NCBI GenBank assembly: GCA_016867315.1 | Contig: VGJV01000002.1 | Location: 1-51,385, forward strand | DNA length: 51,385 nt | Direction: 5' to 3' | From: Candidatus Liptonbacteria bacterium | Lineage (GTDB): Bacteria > Patescibacteriota > Minisyncoccia > UBA6257 > 2-01-FULL-56-20 | Shown: piece after piece, positions 37,668 through 47,112 of the stretch | How the letters are laid out: the number at the start of each line of letters is the position of its first letter | Numbering within the stretch: position 1 is the stretch's first letter | Program-made: the position numbers and the translations under genes | Notes under the pieces: generated by a model | Told to the model about the DNA's origin: nothing | Database searches by the model: none | The model's input: only the letters and a program-made list of their open reading frames with translations

Positions 37668-38465
37668 TCAATGCAACTTGATTTTGACCGAGGTCATAAG
37701 CGCAAATCCACCACTGCGCGGTGTAATGCCTAATCTGCGCTGCATCTCTCCATCTATGAAGGTGAGACGACTCATGATGAATGTGGAATCGCGGCACACA
37801 AAGCTCGAACCGCTTTCGGCTGGAGTAGGATCGTAATCCATAATGAGAAACTTCTCTGCAGTAGGATCAGTGGAATCGACAGACGTTCCAATCACGTTAT
37901 ACCGTTCTCCGGTAATTTGAGATTGTGCAATAACCGACTCTGTGATTCTGGCAAAGTCAGCTTTTCCCGTTACATCTGTCTTTCCAAACCACAATTGTGG
38001 TATTAGCCGTGCTTCACCCACCATCGCAACCGCCGCATCATTCTTGGGAGAAGGAAGCGACACGCTTTGAATTGCCCATACACGCCCCGAAAAATTTTCC
38101 GGCAGGACAATCGTGACGTAGTAGAAACCCGAACGCAAGAAAACATGAGCGGATGTAACCACCAGTTCAGGACCATTCGCGCCCATAAACGCCGTCCCCG
38201 AGGCAGTCCAAGTTCCCGCAATATCATTAGAATCAACTCCTTTGGGATTCATGGAAATATGAACGGGAAAACGATCAGGCAGGAGAGGGTCCTTCAAGCG
38301 ATGCGCCATAAGGTAGTGGTAACGCTTGATGATATCCGCACTCGTAGGAATGGGATTCTGAATTTTCACCGGGAACACCCAGAAGATGGCGATCGAGATG
38401 CAGATTGGAATCAAAACCAATAAAAAAACATATTTAGTTTTCATAGAGCAGTGGAAAGAATACAA
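37668..38465 (-). CDS. Trypsin-like serine protease domain protein, membrane-anchored
   Basis: N-terminal TM; GTAFMGANGPELVVTSAHVF (His), NDAAVAMV (Asp), ESGSSFV (Ser). Likely start at internal MKTKYVF. Confidence 0.65.
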   Translation of the reverse strand: MYSFHCSMKTKYVFLLVLIPICISIAIFWVFPVKIQNPIPTSADIIKRYHYLMAHRLKDPLLPDRFPVHISMNPKGVDSNDIAGTWTASGTAFMGANGPELVVTSAHVFLRSGFYYVTIVLPENFSGRVWAIQSVSLPSPKNDAAVAMVGEARLIPQLWFGKTDVTGKADFARITESVIAQSQITGERYNVIGTSVDSTDPTAEKFLIMDYDPTPAESGSSFVCRDSTFIMSRLTFIDGEMQRRLGITPRSGGFALMTSVKIKLH

Positions 38466-38519
38466 ATTCAGCCTCTGAATGTCAAGAGGCTATTTATAAA
38501 ACATTCTATTTTTTACTCT

Positions 38520-39047
38520 CTATTTTCTACTCTCTTCTGCAAGATATTTCTCAAACCCCTCCTCTTCCAATTTCTGCGCTTTTTCTAACACCGCTTTCTC
38601 TAAATTCTCCCGATAAGTATCAAGCTGTTCTTGCAACTTCTTATCCCCTGTCGCAAGAATCCGCACCGCGAGGAGTCCCGCATTTTTAGCTCCGTTGATC
38701 GCCACCGTCGCCACGGGAATCCCACCGGGCATTTGCACAATCGAAAAAAGTGAATCGATCCCTTTCATTGTAGAAGTTTTAATAGGCACCCCGACGACCG
38801 GCAACGAAGTCATCGACGCCGTCATCCCCGGCAAATGCGCCGCCCCTCCCGCGCCCGCGATAATGACTTTAAGTCCCCGCTCCGCCGCGGACTTCGCATA
38901 CTCATTCATTCGATCCACAGTTCGATGAGCCGAGACCACCGTCACTTCGTGCGGCACGCCGAATTCCTCGAGCACTTTCGCCGCCTCTTGCATCACCGGC
39001 AAATCCGAATCCGAACCCATAATGATCCCTACGAGTGGTTTATCCAT
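38520..39047 (-). CDS. purE: N5-CAIR mutase
   Basis: [51 protein letters not shown]; start [10 protein letters not shown] overlaps the upstream stop by 8 nt. Confidence 0.96.
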   Translation of the reverse strand: MDKPLVGIIMGSDSDLPVMQEAAKVLEEFGVPHEVTVVSAHRTVDRMNEYAKSAAERGLKVIIAGAGGAAHLPGMTASMTSLPVVGVPIKTSTMKGIDSLFSIVQMPGGIPVATVAINGAKNAGLLAVRILATGDKKLQEQLDTYRENLEKAVLEKAQKLEEEGFEKYLAEESRK

Positions 39048-39882
39048 AATTGCTCTTAATGTAATCCATTCCCGCCGCTTTGAATATCCCATCGAAATTC
39101 GAGAGGATTTTTTTCTCTCCATTCGAAAAAGTCACCATAAGATGCACAAACACATTGGGTAGTTCTGGCATTTCCGGATTCATCAGCCGCGCCTCGAATG
39201 TAAATGCGCACGATTCGGGAATTTTGAAAGTTTCAAGCTCATTAATATACACCCGCTTCGAGCGAATAGTTTCTCGCACTTCTTCAAAAGAATTACCGAA
39301 TGAAATCGGCTCCCCATACGAACCGGGTACCGTGTGTCCCAAATTGGTTTTTAATGGATCGTGATTCGTCGTCATCCACCCGATCACCCGCCACTGACTT
39401 GCAAAATGTTGCATCGCCGCCGCAAATAATTCTCGGAAACTCATTCCTACCTCTGCGAGTGCTGCTGCGTCATATATCATCTTATAAGTATTCGAAATAT
39501 GCTCCCGAACTTTCTCATCTGTCCCCCGATACACGGTGCATCCCAGATCTCCGATCATCCCTGTAGCCTTGTCCACCGTCGAAGCATAAAGAATACTTAC
39601 CGACTCCGCGGTCATTGGCACCGATTCTTGCGGAGCTGACTCCGGCTTTCGAAGCGTCTCGAATTTCAACCGATCATAAGGAGCTTCTGCCGCAAGCACT
39701 CCTATTCCCCCTGCGGGAGGGTCATACCACCCGGTCGGATAAAACTGCGGATATTGCGAAATATTCGCGAGAATCCGATCCCGCATTCCCGCCTCGGAAA
39801 TTCCCTCTACGCCTTTGAGCGCTTCGGCCATAATATCTCCAGTGAGCTTCCGCGATTCAATAATAGTCTGAATCCGATCCAT
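39040..39882 (-). CDS. M24 (creatinase/Xaa-Pro peptidase)-like domain protein
   Basis: [31 protein letters not shown]...GMSFRELF...[10 protein letters not shown]; 8-nt overlap with purE. Confidence 0.6.
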   Translation of the reverse strand: MDRIQTIIESRKLTGDIMAEALKGVEGISEAGMRDRILANISQYPQFYPTGWYDPPAGGIGVLAAEAPYDRLKFETLRKPESAPQESVPMTAESVSILYASTVDKATGMIGDLGCTVYRGTDEKVREHISNTYKMIYDAAALAEVGMSFRELFAAAMQHFASQWRVIGWMTTNHDPLKTNLGHTVPGSYGEPISFGNSFEEVRETIRSKRVYINELETFKIPESCAFTFEARLMNPEMPELPNVFVHLMVTFSNGEKKILSNFDGIFKAAGMDYIKSNYG

Positions 39883-39890
39883 TAGTTTGA

Positions 39891-41051
39891 TTATATAGAA
39901 ATTTTACTCCTCGCTTCCTCTGCTCTCCGACGCGCCTCTTCTATAGTTTCTCCGATGGCGGTCACATGCCCCATTTTTCGCTCGGGCTTCGTTTCTTGTT
40001 TGCCATAGAGATGCACGCGCACACCGGGCACTTTATGGGCCTCCTCCACTCCTTTTGGCTCCGCCGGGCCGCTCCGGTCTCCTAAAATATTCACCATCAC
40101 TGCCGCCGGCACATTCATCTCCGCAGATTCAAGCGGCATTCCGGTAATCGCCCGAATATGCTGCGTGAACTGCGACGTAAGGCACGCCTCAATCGTAAGA
40201 TGTCCGCTGTTGTGCACCCTCGGCGCAATTTCGTTTATCAAAATTTCATATCCCTCGCCTCCGCTCGGGATTCTTGATTCCTTTGGAACCAAGAACATTT
40301 CGATTCCGAATACGCCTACTCCCTTGAGTTCTTGGAGGACCCGGCTTGCGACGCGCTGCGCCTCCTTGCGCGCCGCCTCGCCCACAGGCGCCGGCGCGAT
40401 CACCACATGGCAAATATTATTGCGGTGCATGGTCTCCACGGGCATGTAGGAAACAATCTCGCCCGTGGTGCCTCTCGCGACCACTACCGAAAGTTCTTTC
40501 GTGAACGGCACCCACTTTTCTACATAGCACGGGGACTTCGATAACTTTTGAAAGCCCTTTTTAATTTCCTCCTCCTTAGTTACGCAAAAATTTCCACGCC
40601 CGTCATACCCGCCCTCCCGCGCCTTGAGCACGAAAGGGTACCCAAAACTCTTTGTTACCTCCCGTATTTCCTCTTCCGAATGTACCGAAACAAAATCGGC
40701 GGTAGGAATTCCCGCCGCACGCAAAAATTCTTTCTGCCGCAATTTGTCTTTGATAATCTCCAAAGTCTCGGGCGAAGGATTCACGCTCTTCCCCTCCGTC
40801 ATAAGCTCCTTCAAAACTTCGTGATTCACGTGCTCCAATTCAAAGGTAATAAAGTCACTCTGCGTGGCAAGTTCTCGAATCGCCTTCGCGTCTTTAAAAC
40901 CTGCGACAATCTGCCCATCTGCAACTTGTGCCGCGGGACTCCCCGGCGTGGGATCGAGTACCACGACACTAAACCCCAATGCATGCGCCGCCATCGTGAG
41001 CATCCGCCCCAATTGTCCTCCGCCCACGATCCCGATTCGCTTCCTGTTCAT
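39891..41051 (-). CDS. purK: N5-carboxyaminoimidazole ribonucleotide synthase
   Basis: IGIVGGGQLGRMLTMAAHALGFSVVVLDPTPGSPAAQVAD, NEIAPRVHNSGHLTIEA. Confidence 0.97.
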   Translation of the reverse strand: MNRKRIGIVGGGQLGRMLTMAAHALGFSVVVLDPTPGSPAAQVADGQIVAGFKDAKAIRELATQSDFITFELEHVNHEVLKELMTEGKSVNPSPETLEIIKDKLRQKEFLRAAGIPTADFVSVHSEEEIREVTKSFGYPFVLKAREGGYDGRGNFCVTKEEEIKKGFQKLSKSPCYVEKWVPFTKELSVVVARGTTGEIVSYMPVETMHRNNICHVVIAPAPVGEAARKEAQRVASRVLQELKGVGVFGIEMFLVPKESRIPSGGEGYEILINEIAPRVHNSGHLTIEACLTSQFTQHIRAITGMPLESAEMNVPAAVMVNILGDRSGPAEPKGVEEAHKVPGVRVHLYGKQETKPERKMGHVTAIGETIEEARRRAEEARSKISI

Positions 41052-41119
41052 TGCCTATGACTATACCGGAAAAGCAAAGAGGCTGAAAGGAAATCCCTTC
41101 AGCCTCTTGGCATGAATGG

Positions 41120-41590
41120 CTAAATACTGATCGTGGGAGCTTCTTGAAGAAATATCACGACAGTGCGGATAACCTTTTGGGCAGTGAATTCCAACTGCCC
41201 TTCTTCATTGGCATAGACCAAATGAAAAATGGGGTGCTGTAAAAGGCGCGGAAATTGGGCCGCCGGATCTTCCCGCAACCAAGCTTGGATCACGCGACGT
41301 TTATAATCGGGAAACATTTCCCGCAATCTTCGTTCTCGCTCTGCAAGCGAAGCGCGAATAAATATCCGCAATGTTTTGTCTCCCTTCTCCGTCAGCAAAT
41401 CCAGTGTTCTGGCTTCTTGAGGACTTACCTCCATAGCTACTTGCGCAGAACCCGCAAGTGAATCCTGCACCATCCCAAAAGGATGTCCGTTCCTCTCCAC
41501 GCAGCGAACTATGGGAAAGGCTTCCTGAATTCGTTTCAAAATCTGTGTTTTCCCCGCTCCTCGGCAACCGGAAATAGTGATAAGTTTCAT
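41120..41590 (-). CDS. P-loop, guanylate kinase-like protein
   Basis: ITISGCRGAGKTQILKRI Walker A; IRASLAERERRLREMF. Confidence 0.65.
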   Translation of the reverse strand: MKLITISGCRGAGKTQILKRIQEAFPIVRCVERNGHPFGMVQDSLAGSAQVAMEVSPQEARTLDLLTEKGDKTLRIFIRASLAERERRLREMFPDYKRRVIQAWLREDPAAQFPRLLQHPIFHLVYANEEGQLEFTAQKVIRTVVIFLQEAPTISI

Positions 41591-41694
41591 ATCCTCCCGC
41601 TCGTTGGTTTGGTTTTTACAAAATAGCGAAAGCCACTACTCTCAAAAAGTGGCCCTACAACTGCTTCTAGCCTATCTCTCTTTTTGCGCCTTCG

Positions 41695-43008
41695 TCAAAC
41701 TCGATTCAAAGATTTCACCCCAATGTCTTTTCTATAATAAACGCCTTCAAAATGAATTTTCGCCGCTGCCTCGTAGGCCTTTTTGAGCGCATCCTCGAGC
41801 GTAGCTCCAATCGCCGTTACTCCCAACACCCTTCCCCCGGAAGTAACTAATTTTCCATTCTCCATCTTAGTCCCTGCGTGAAACACTACAACATCGGACA
41901 TTTTTTCCGCCTCTTCGATTCCCGTGATTTCCTTTCCCTTTTCATAATTGCCCGGATACCCTCCGCTGCAAAGGATGACGCAACACGCAAATCCGGAATT
42001 CCATGCTATAGAAACATTTTCCAAAGTGCCCTCGATACACGCTTCGATAACATCGAGCAAATCGGTCTTCAAAAGGCGCATATAACTCTCGCATTCCGGA
42101 TCGCCAAACCGAGAATTAAATTCAATCGTCTTTATCCCGTGATCCGCGTCAGCGGATTTTACGGGATTCGACCCCTCCGCAGTCATCATAAGCCCCGGAT
42201 ATAAAAGCCCCTGAAAAGGAGTCCCGGCTTTTCGCAAAGCCTCGAGTGCCGGAGCCACTACCCTCTCTGCCACAATTTGCATATTCTGCGCTCCCACCCA
42301 CGTAAGCGGCGCGATAGTACCGATACCGCCGGTGTTGGGTCCCTTGTCTCCCTCGTAAATCGCCTTGTGATCCTGCGACGGCGGGAACATCACAAATGTC
42401 TTCCCATCCGTAAACGCATGTGCTGAAAACTCCTCTCCTTTCAAGAATTCTTCGATCACCACCCGACTCCCCGACTCTCCAAACACTTTTTCCACCATAA
42501 TTTTTTTGAGCGTAGCTTCTGCTTCTTCGAATGTAGCCGCAATCGTTACGCCTTTCCCCAATGCCAACCCATCAGCCTTAATCACAATCGGCAAAGATTG
42601 ATTCTTCACGTATTCCAAGGCCTTCTCATAATTATCGAAAGTTTCAAATTTCGCGGTGGGAATCCTATTCTCCTGCATAATTTTTTTAGCAAATCCCTTC
42701 GAAGCCTCGATTTGCGCCGCGGCCTTCGTCGGTCCGAAAATCTTTAACCCTCTCGCGGTAAACGCGTCCACGATCCCCATCGCCAGCGGATCGTCCGACG
42801 CCACCACCGTAATATCTATTTTCTCATCGAGGGCGAATTCAATAAGTTTCGGAATATCCGTTGGGGCAATTGGCACGTCTTGGGCCACATTGCCCGTGCC
42901 CCCGTTTCCCGGCGCGATATACAGCTTCGTGACGCGTGGCGACTGCGCGAGCTTCCACGCAAGCGCATGTTCCCGCGCATAATTTCCCACCACAAGTACT
43001 TTAGCCAT
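41695..43008 (-). CDS. purD: Phosphoribosylamine--glycine ligase
   Basis: VLVVGNYAREHALAWKLAQSP, IAPGNGGTG, NSRFGDPECE. Confidence 0.97.
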   Translation of the reverse strand: MAKVLVVGNYAREHALAWKLAQSPRVTKLYIAPGNGGTGNVAQDVPIAPTDIPKLIEFALDEKIDITVVASDDPLAMGIVDAFTARGLKIFGPTKAAAQIEASKGFAKKIMQENRIPTAKFETFDNYEKALEYVKNQSLPIVIKADGLALGKGVTIAATFEEAEATLKKIMVEKVFGESGSRVVIEEFLKGEEFSAHAFTDGKTFVMFPPSQDHKAIYEGDKGPNTGGIGTIAPLTWVGAQNMQIVAERVVAPALEALRKAGTPFQGLLYPGLMMTAEGSNPVKSADADHGIKTIEFNSRFGDPECESYMRLLKTDLLDVIEACIEGTLENVSIAWNSGFACCVILCSGGYPGNYEKGKEITGIEEAEKMSDVVVFHAGTKMENGKLVTSGGRVLGVTAIGATLEDALKKAYEAAAKIHFEGVYYRKDIGVKSLNRV

Positions 43009-43645
43009 TCGAATTTAATTTATAGACGTAATATGTAAACCCATTCTTACCTTTTCTCTTTCCGACTTCAAGCGGCGTCAAACCATATACTCTCGCCAAC
43101 CGCTTAATTTTTCGCGTATCCCCGAATGATGACCAGCAAATAAAGCCTCTCCCTCCTTCCCTAAGATGCTCCGGCAAGTGTTTCAAAAACTTCTTTACGG
43201 AAACATGTCCTGCATCCCAAAAACTGATTTCGTGACTTCGCTTCGCCTGATGATCGGTGAACGGCGGATTGAACGCGATCACATCGAATTTTTTCTTGAT
43301 TCCTCCAAACACATCCTCTCGCCGCACCTCTATATTCAAATTGAGAAAGCTGCTATTCCGTTTCGCGTTTGCTACCGCCGCCGGATTTTTGTCTGTCGCG
43401 AGCACATAATGAGCTCCGTGCTTTTTTGCATACAAAGCCACGAATCCGGTTCCCGTACCTATGTCCCACAAATCCTCTCCTTTCTTGAGATCGAGCACGC
43501 TGCAAAGAAGCTCTGTATCCGTGCTCCCTTGATAGACCTTCGGCAGTACAAAATAATTAATACCCGTACTCTTCTTAAGAAACGGCCGACGTTCTGCCAT
43601 TCTCTTTAGAGATTCTGCCTGAAGCTTTAAACTTTCTGCGCTCAT
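43001..43645 (-). CDS. Class I SAM-dependent methyltransferase
   Basis: LWDIGTGTGFVALYAKK, FDVIAFNPPF. Confidence 0.9.
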   Translation of the reverse strand: MSAESLKLQAESLKRMAERRPFLKKSTGINYFVLPKVYQGSTDTELLCSVLDLKKGEDLWDIGTGTGFVALYAKKHGAHYVLATDKNPAAVANAKRNSSFLNLNIEVRREDVFGGIKKKFDVIAFNPPFTDHQAKRSHEISFWDAGHVSVKKFLKHLPEHLREGGRGFICWSSFGDTRKIKRLARVYGLTPLEVGKRKGKNGFTYYVYKLNSNG

Positions 43646-43651
43646 CTGATA

Positions 43652-44434
43652 TTATCCGTGCGGAAATAATTCTATCGCTTTTTGTTTCGCTTCTTCCAAG
43701 ATTTTTTCTTCCCCAGGCCAAACAAGCGACGTCTCCCGCACGAGTTCCATCACCCCGTCAGTAGATCGGGCAGCCTTCCACCCCTCGGGCACTGCCCGAT
43801 TCACTGCGGGGCTTTCGCTTCTCCTCGCAAAACTCGCCACGGTCTCAATTTGCACTTCATATTCCGCGGGAAGCACTCGCCCCTGCAATCCCTCGGGGGT
43901 ATCTTCGGGCAAAATCGGCACGCGTTGCACTCCCACGACCGCCCCTTTGTCATACTCCGCCGCCACCCTGTGCGCGGTAGCTTCCGTCCAGAAATCCCGA
44001 TTCACTGCCCGCACAAAAAACAGTCGCGCTGCACTCACCCGCTTTCCATACATTCCCTGTCCGCCGAAATCCAACCGCCCAGGGTCTAACGGCCCCGGAT
44101 GCTGATTCACAATTCTCCCCTCAAAAGCTTTAATGACATTCTCCGGAGTTTTCACGAGCCACCCATACTGCCCCACAAAGTCCACCTCTCGTGCACGGCA
44201 CTCTTTTATAATCGCCTCCCCGAATTCTTCCCGCGAGGCAAAACTTTTAGGCGAGAGCACTAACACATCTTTCTCCGGTACTCCGGCTTTTTTCGATCTC
44301 TCAATCCCTCCCGCCTCCGACTTGCTCGCAATCACACACCCGATCTCCACTCCCGTGAGTCTCCCCGATTGAGTGGCCCGAATAATAGCTTCGGCAGTAG
44401 TCCCCCCGCCGGAGATAAGCAAAGCAATTTTCAT
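43652..44434 (-). CDS. purN: Phosphoribosylglycinamide formyltransferase-like
   Basis: IALLISGGGTTAEAIIRA, VDFVGQYGWLVKTPENVIKAFEGRIVNQHPGPLDPG. Confidence 0.88.
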   Translation of the reverse strand: MKIALLISGGGTTAEAIIRATQSGRLTGVEIGCVIASKSEAGGIERSKKAGVPEKDVLVLSPKSFASREEFGEAIIKECRAREVDFVGQYGWLVKTPENVIKAFEGRIVNQHPGPLDPGRLDFGGQGMYGKRVSAARLFFVRAVNRDFWTEATAHRVAAEYDKGAVVGVQRVPILPEDTPEGLQGRVLPAEYEVQIETVASFARRSESPAVNRAVPEGWKAARSTDGVMELVRETSLVWPGEEKILEEAKQKAIELFPHG

Positions 44435-44436
44435 GG

Positions 44437-45861
44437 CTACGAAGTAAACAAAGTCCCCTGCCGCTCGTGCATCACTTCCATCACCCGCACTTCGCGCATG
44501 CGTTCATGAATATCGATCGGATAATCTCCGGTAAAACAGGAAGTATTAAACACCGATCGGGGCAAACGGGTGGATTCGATAAGGCCTCGAAGCGAGAGAT
44601 AATAAAGCGAGGTCGCTCCCAAAAACTTCCCCACTTCTTCCACGGATTTTGTAGAGGCAATTAAATCTTTCTGCGCCGGCGTGTCGATTCCATAAAAATC
44701 CGGGAAAAGAATGGGCGGCGAGCTCACGAGGAAATGCACTTCAGTTGCTCCCGCTTCAAAAAGCGATTTTACAATTCTCCGCGAAGTTGTCCCGCGCACG
44801 ATCGAATCATCGATTAAAATCACCCGCTTGCCGCGCAAAATCTCCGGCACAGGCACGAGCTTCAACTTCACTCCCAAATCCCGCGAGTGCTGATCGGGCT
44901 CAATAAACGTCCGATGGATGTATCGGTCTTTAATAAAGGCGAGTTCCAAGGGAATCCCCGAGGCATGCGCATAGCCTGCCGCCATGGGAACTGCCGTCTC
45001 CGGCACTGGTACCACAATATCCGCCTCGGGCTTATATTCCTTCGCGAGCTGCATCCCGAAGTTCCTCCGCACTTCATAGACCGATCGGCCCATAAAAGTG
45101 CTGTCCGGCCGTGCAAAGTAGACGAACTCAAAAATATCGAAACGCTGCCGCCCAGGCACAAGCTGTTGCGCTCGCACGCCTTCTTTGGTAACCGTGACCA
45201 TCTCTCCCGGCGCTACTTCTCTCAAAAACTCGGCCCCCATCGAGTGAAACGCGCAGGTCTCCGACGCGAATACCACGCCCCCATTCAAAGTACCCATCAC
45301 GAGCGGCCGCACGCCAAATCCGTCCCGCACGGCCACCAGCGCCTCCTTCGTCATCACGACCAAAGAAAAAGCCCCTGTGAAAAAGGGGAATGCTTGCCTC
45401 ACTGCTTCCGGAAGCGAACTACCCACCTTCATGAAATAACCGATCGCCTCCGCCATAAGCTCCGAGTCATTTTTACCTTCGATGGATACATTTCGCGCTG
45501 AAAGAAACTCTTCGAGAAGCTTCACACTGGGCAAATTCCCGTTGTGCGCGAGGGCGAGTGCTCCATCTCGCACGACGACCGGTTGCGCATGCGTCATGCC
45601 AGTGCCTTCGGAAGTCGAATAGCGATTATGCCCGATCGCACAAAATCCCTTGAGGCTCTGAATCGCTTCTTCGGTGTATACCTGGGTCACTAGTCCCAAT
45701 CCTTTGTGAGAACGAATACTTTGCCCGTCTCCCACGGCAATTCCCGAACTTTCCTGTCCGCGATGCTGCAGCGAAAAAAGGCCGAAGAATGATAATCGGC
45801 TTACATCCATACCCTCTCCAAAAATCCCGAAAATCCCACATTTTTCATTCACTTCGTTCAT
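44437..45861 (-). CDS. purF: Amidophosphoribosyltransferase
   Basis: CGIFGIFGEG, LFSLQHRGQESSGIA, VILIDDSIVRGTTSRRIV. Confidence 0.96.
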   Translation of the reverse strand: MNEVNEKCGIFGIFGEGMDVSRLSFFGLFSLQHRGQESSGIAVGDGQSIRSHKGLGLVTQVYTEEAIQSLKGFCAIGHNRYSTSEGTGMTHAQPVVVRDGALALAHNGNLPSVKLLEEFLSARNVSIEGKNDSELMAEAIGYFMKVGSSLPEAVRQAFPFFTGAFSLVVMTKEALVAVRDGFGVRPLVMGTLNGGVVFASETCAFHSMGAEFLREVAPGEMVTVTKEGVRAQQLVPGRQRFDIFEFVYFARPDSTFMGRSVYEVRRNFGMQLAKEYKPEADIVVPVPETAVPMAAGYAHASGIPLELAFIKDRYIHRTFIEPDQHSRDLGVKLKLVPVPEILRGKRVILIDDSIVRGTTSRRIVKSLFEAGATEVHFLVSSPPILFPDFYGIDTPAQKDLIASTKSVEEVGKFLGATSLYYLSLRGLIESTRLPRSVFNTSCFTGDYPIDIHERMREVRVMEVMHERQGTLFTS

Positions 45862-45900
45862 GGTATCGATGCGAATATACTAATCTACTAATAATACTAA

Positions 45901-46305
45901 TCAAATTAAATTCTTCCGTGTATCAGATTCGATTTTAACAATCCGCACGGGTTTCAAATAACGATTTCTAAAATTAACAAGCAATCCCAGCTTTTTATTT
46001 AGGTTCTGCAAATATCGTTGTGTCTGATAAAAATCTTCTTTGTTCAATAACCGCTTAGACTTAGCCTCAAGAACAATTTTGTCATCAATTAAAAAATCTA
46101 CAATATTGCCCGTCTCGCCTATTGAATATTCTCTCTTGTAAGGCAAGCCAATTTCCTTAAATTTTGCCTCAAGAAAGTCGCAGTACTGCTTTTCTCTTCC
46201 AAACCTTCCCAATTCATTGTGAGCAGCGAAACAAATTCCCGTGATTGTATAAGAAAGTTCTGGATGAATCAGTTTCTGATTCATATTCGCATAATTAGTA
46301 CTCAT
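45901..46305 (-). CDS. GxxExxY family protein
   Basis: ITGICFAAHNELGRFGREKQYCDFLEAKFKEIGLPYKREYSI...DFLIDDKIVLEAKS. Confidence 0.85.
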   Translation of the reverse strand: MSTNYANMNQKLIHPELSYTITGICFAAHNELGRFGREKQYCDFLEAKFKEIGLPYKREYSIGETGNIVDFLIDDKIVLEAKSKRLLNKEDFYQTQRYLQNLNKKLGLLVNFRNRYLKPVRIVKIESDTRKNLI

Positions 46306-46326
46306 TCGTATATTAGCATCGCTACC

Positions 46327-47106
46327 CTACGCGAAATATTTAACAGCATTCTTAAATATCTGTAACCCAGGCCCTTCTTTCGGCAACGGCTTCCTAGTCC
46401 GCAAAGACTCTTCGCGTAGATATGCCCAGTGAGGCAACTGCGTTGGAAACATCGCTCGCTCGGGATGCGGCATCATCCCCAAAATCTTACCATGCCTCCC
46501 CAACACCCCGGCAATATCCCGGAGCGCGCCATTGGGATTTGCGGGCAAGGCTTGCGTCTCGCATATTTCTCCTTTCACATATTTAAATGCCACCGATTGA
46601 CTCTTCTCTAAAGAATTTAAAAGTGCGTCGCTACCAATATATTTTCCCTCTCCATGGGCAATAGGAACGGAAATACGGGTAATACCTTGAAGCCACGGGC
46701 TCTTCCCTACCGTTTCCAAATCCACCCATCGATCCGTGTATCGCGCGGAGTCATTATACGTGAGCGCGCCTGGCAAAAGTCCTGCGTTCGTCAAAATTTG
46801 GAACCCATTACAAATCCCGATTCCCAATTTATCGCCTTCGAAAAAAGTATCGATACTCGCCGCAAGATGGTTCCGCAACTTGTTCGCATATGCTTTTCCC
46901 GATCCCGTATCGTCTCCATAGGAAAACCCTCCCGGTACTGCGAGAATCTCATAAGACCGGAGCGACACAAATCCATCCACAAGATCGTTCACATGCACGA
47001 CGTCCGCGGTGGCCCCCGCTCGTTCGAATGCGAATTTCGTCTCCTCCTCACAGTTGAGGCCGTAGCCGGAGAATACTATAACTTTAGGTTTGCGAATTTT
47101 TGTCAT
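46327..47106 (-). CDS. purQ: Phosphoribosylformylglycinamidine synthase, glutaminase subunit
   Basis: VIVFSGYGLNCEEETKFAFERAGA, PGGFSYGDDTGSGKAYANKLR, GICNGFQIL, MMPHPERA. Confidence 0.95.
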   Translation of the reverse strand: MTKIRKPKVIVFSGYGLNCEEETKFAFERAGATADVVHVNDLVDGFVSLRSYEILAVPGGFSYGDDTGSGKAYANKLRNHLAASIDTFFEGDKLGIGICNGFQILTNAGLLPGALTYNDSARYTDRWVDLETVGKSPWLQGITRISVPIAHGEGKYIGSDALLNSLEKSQSVAFKYVKGEICETQALPANPNGALRDIAGVLGRHGKILGMMPHPERAMFPTQLPHWAYLREESLRTRKPLPKEGPGLQIFKNAVKYFA

Positions 47107-47112
47107 AAGTCA

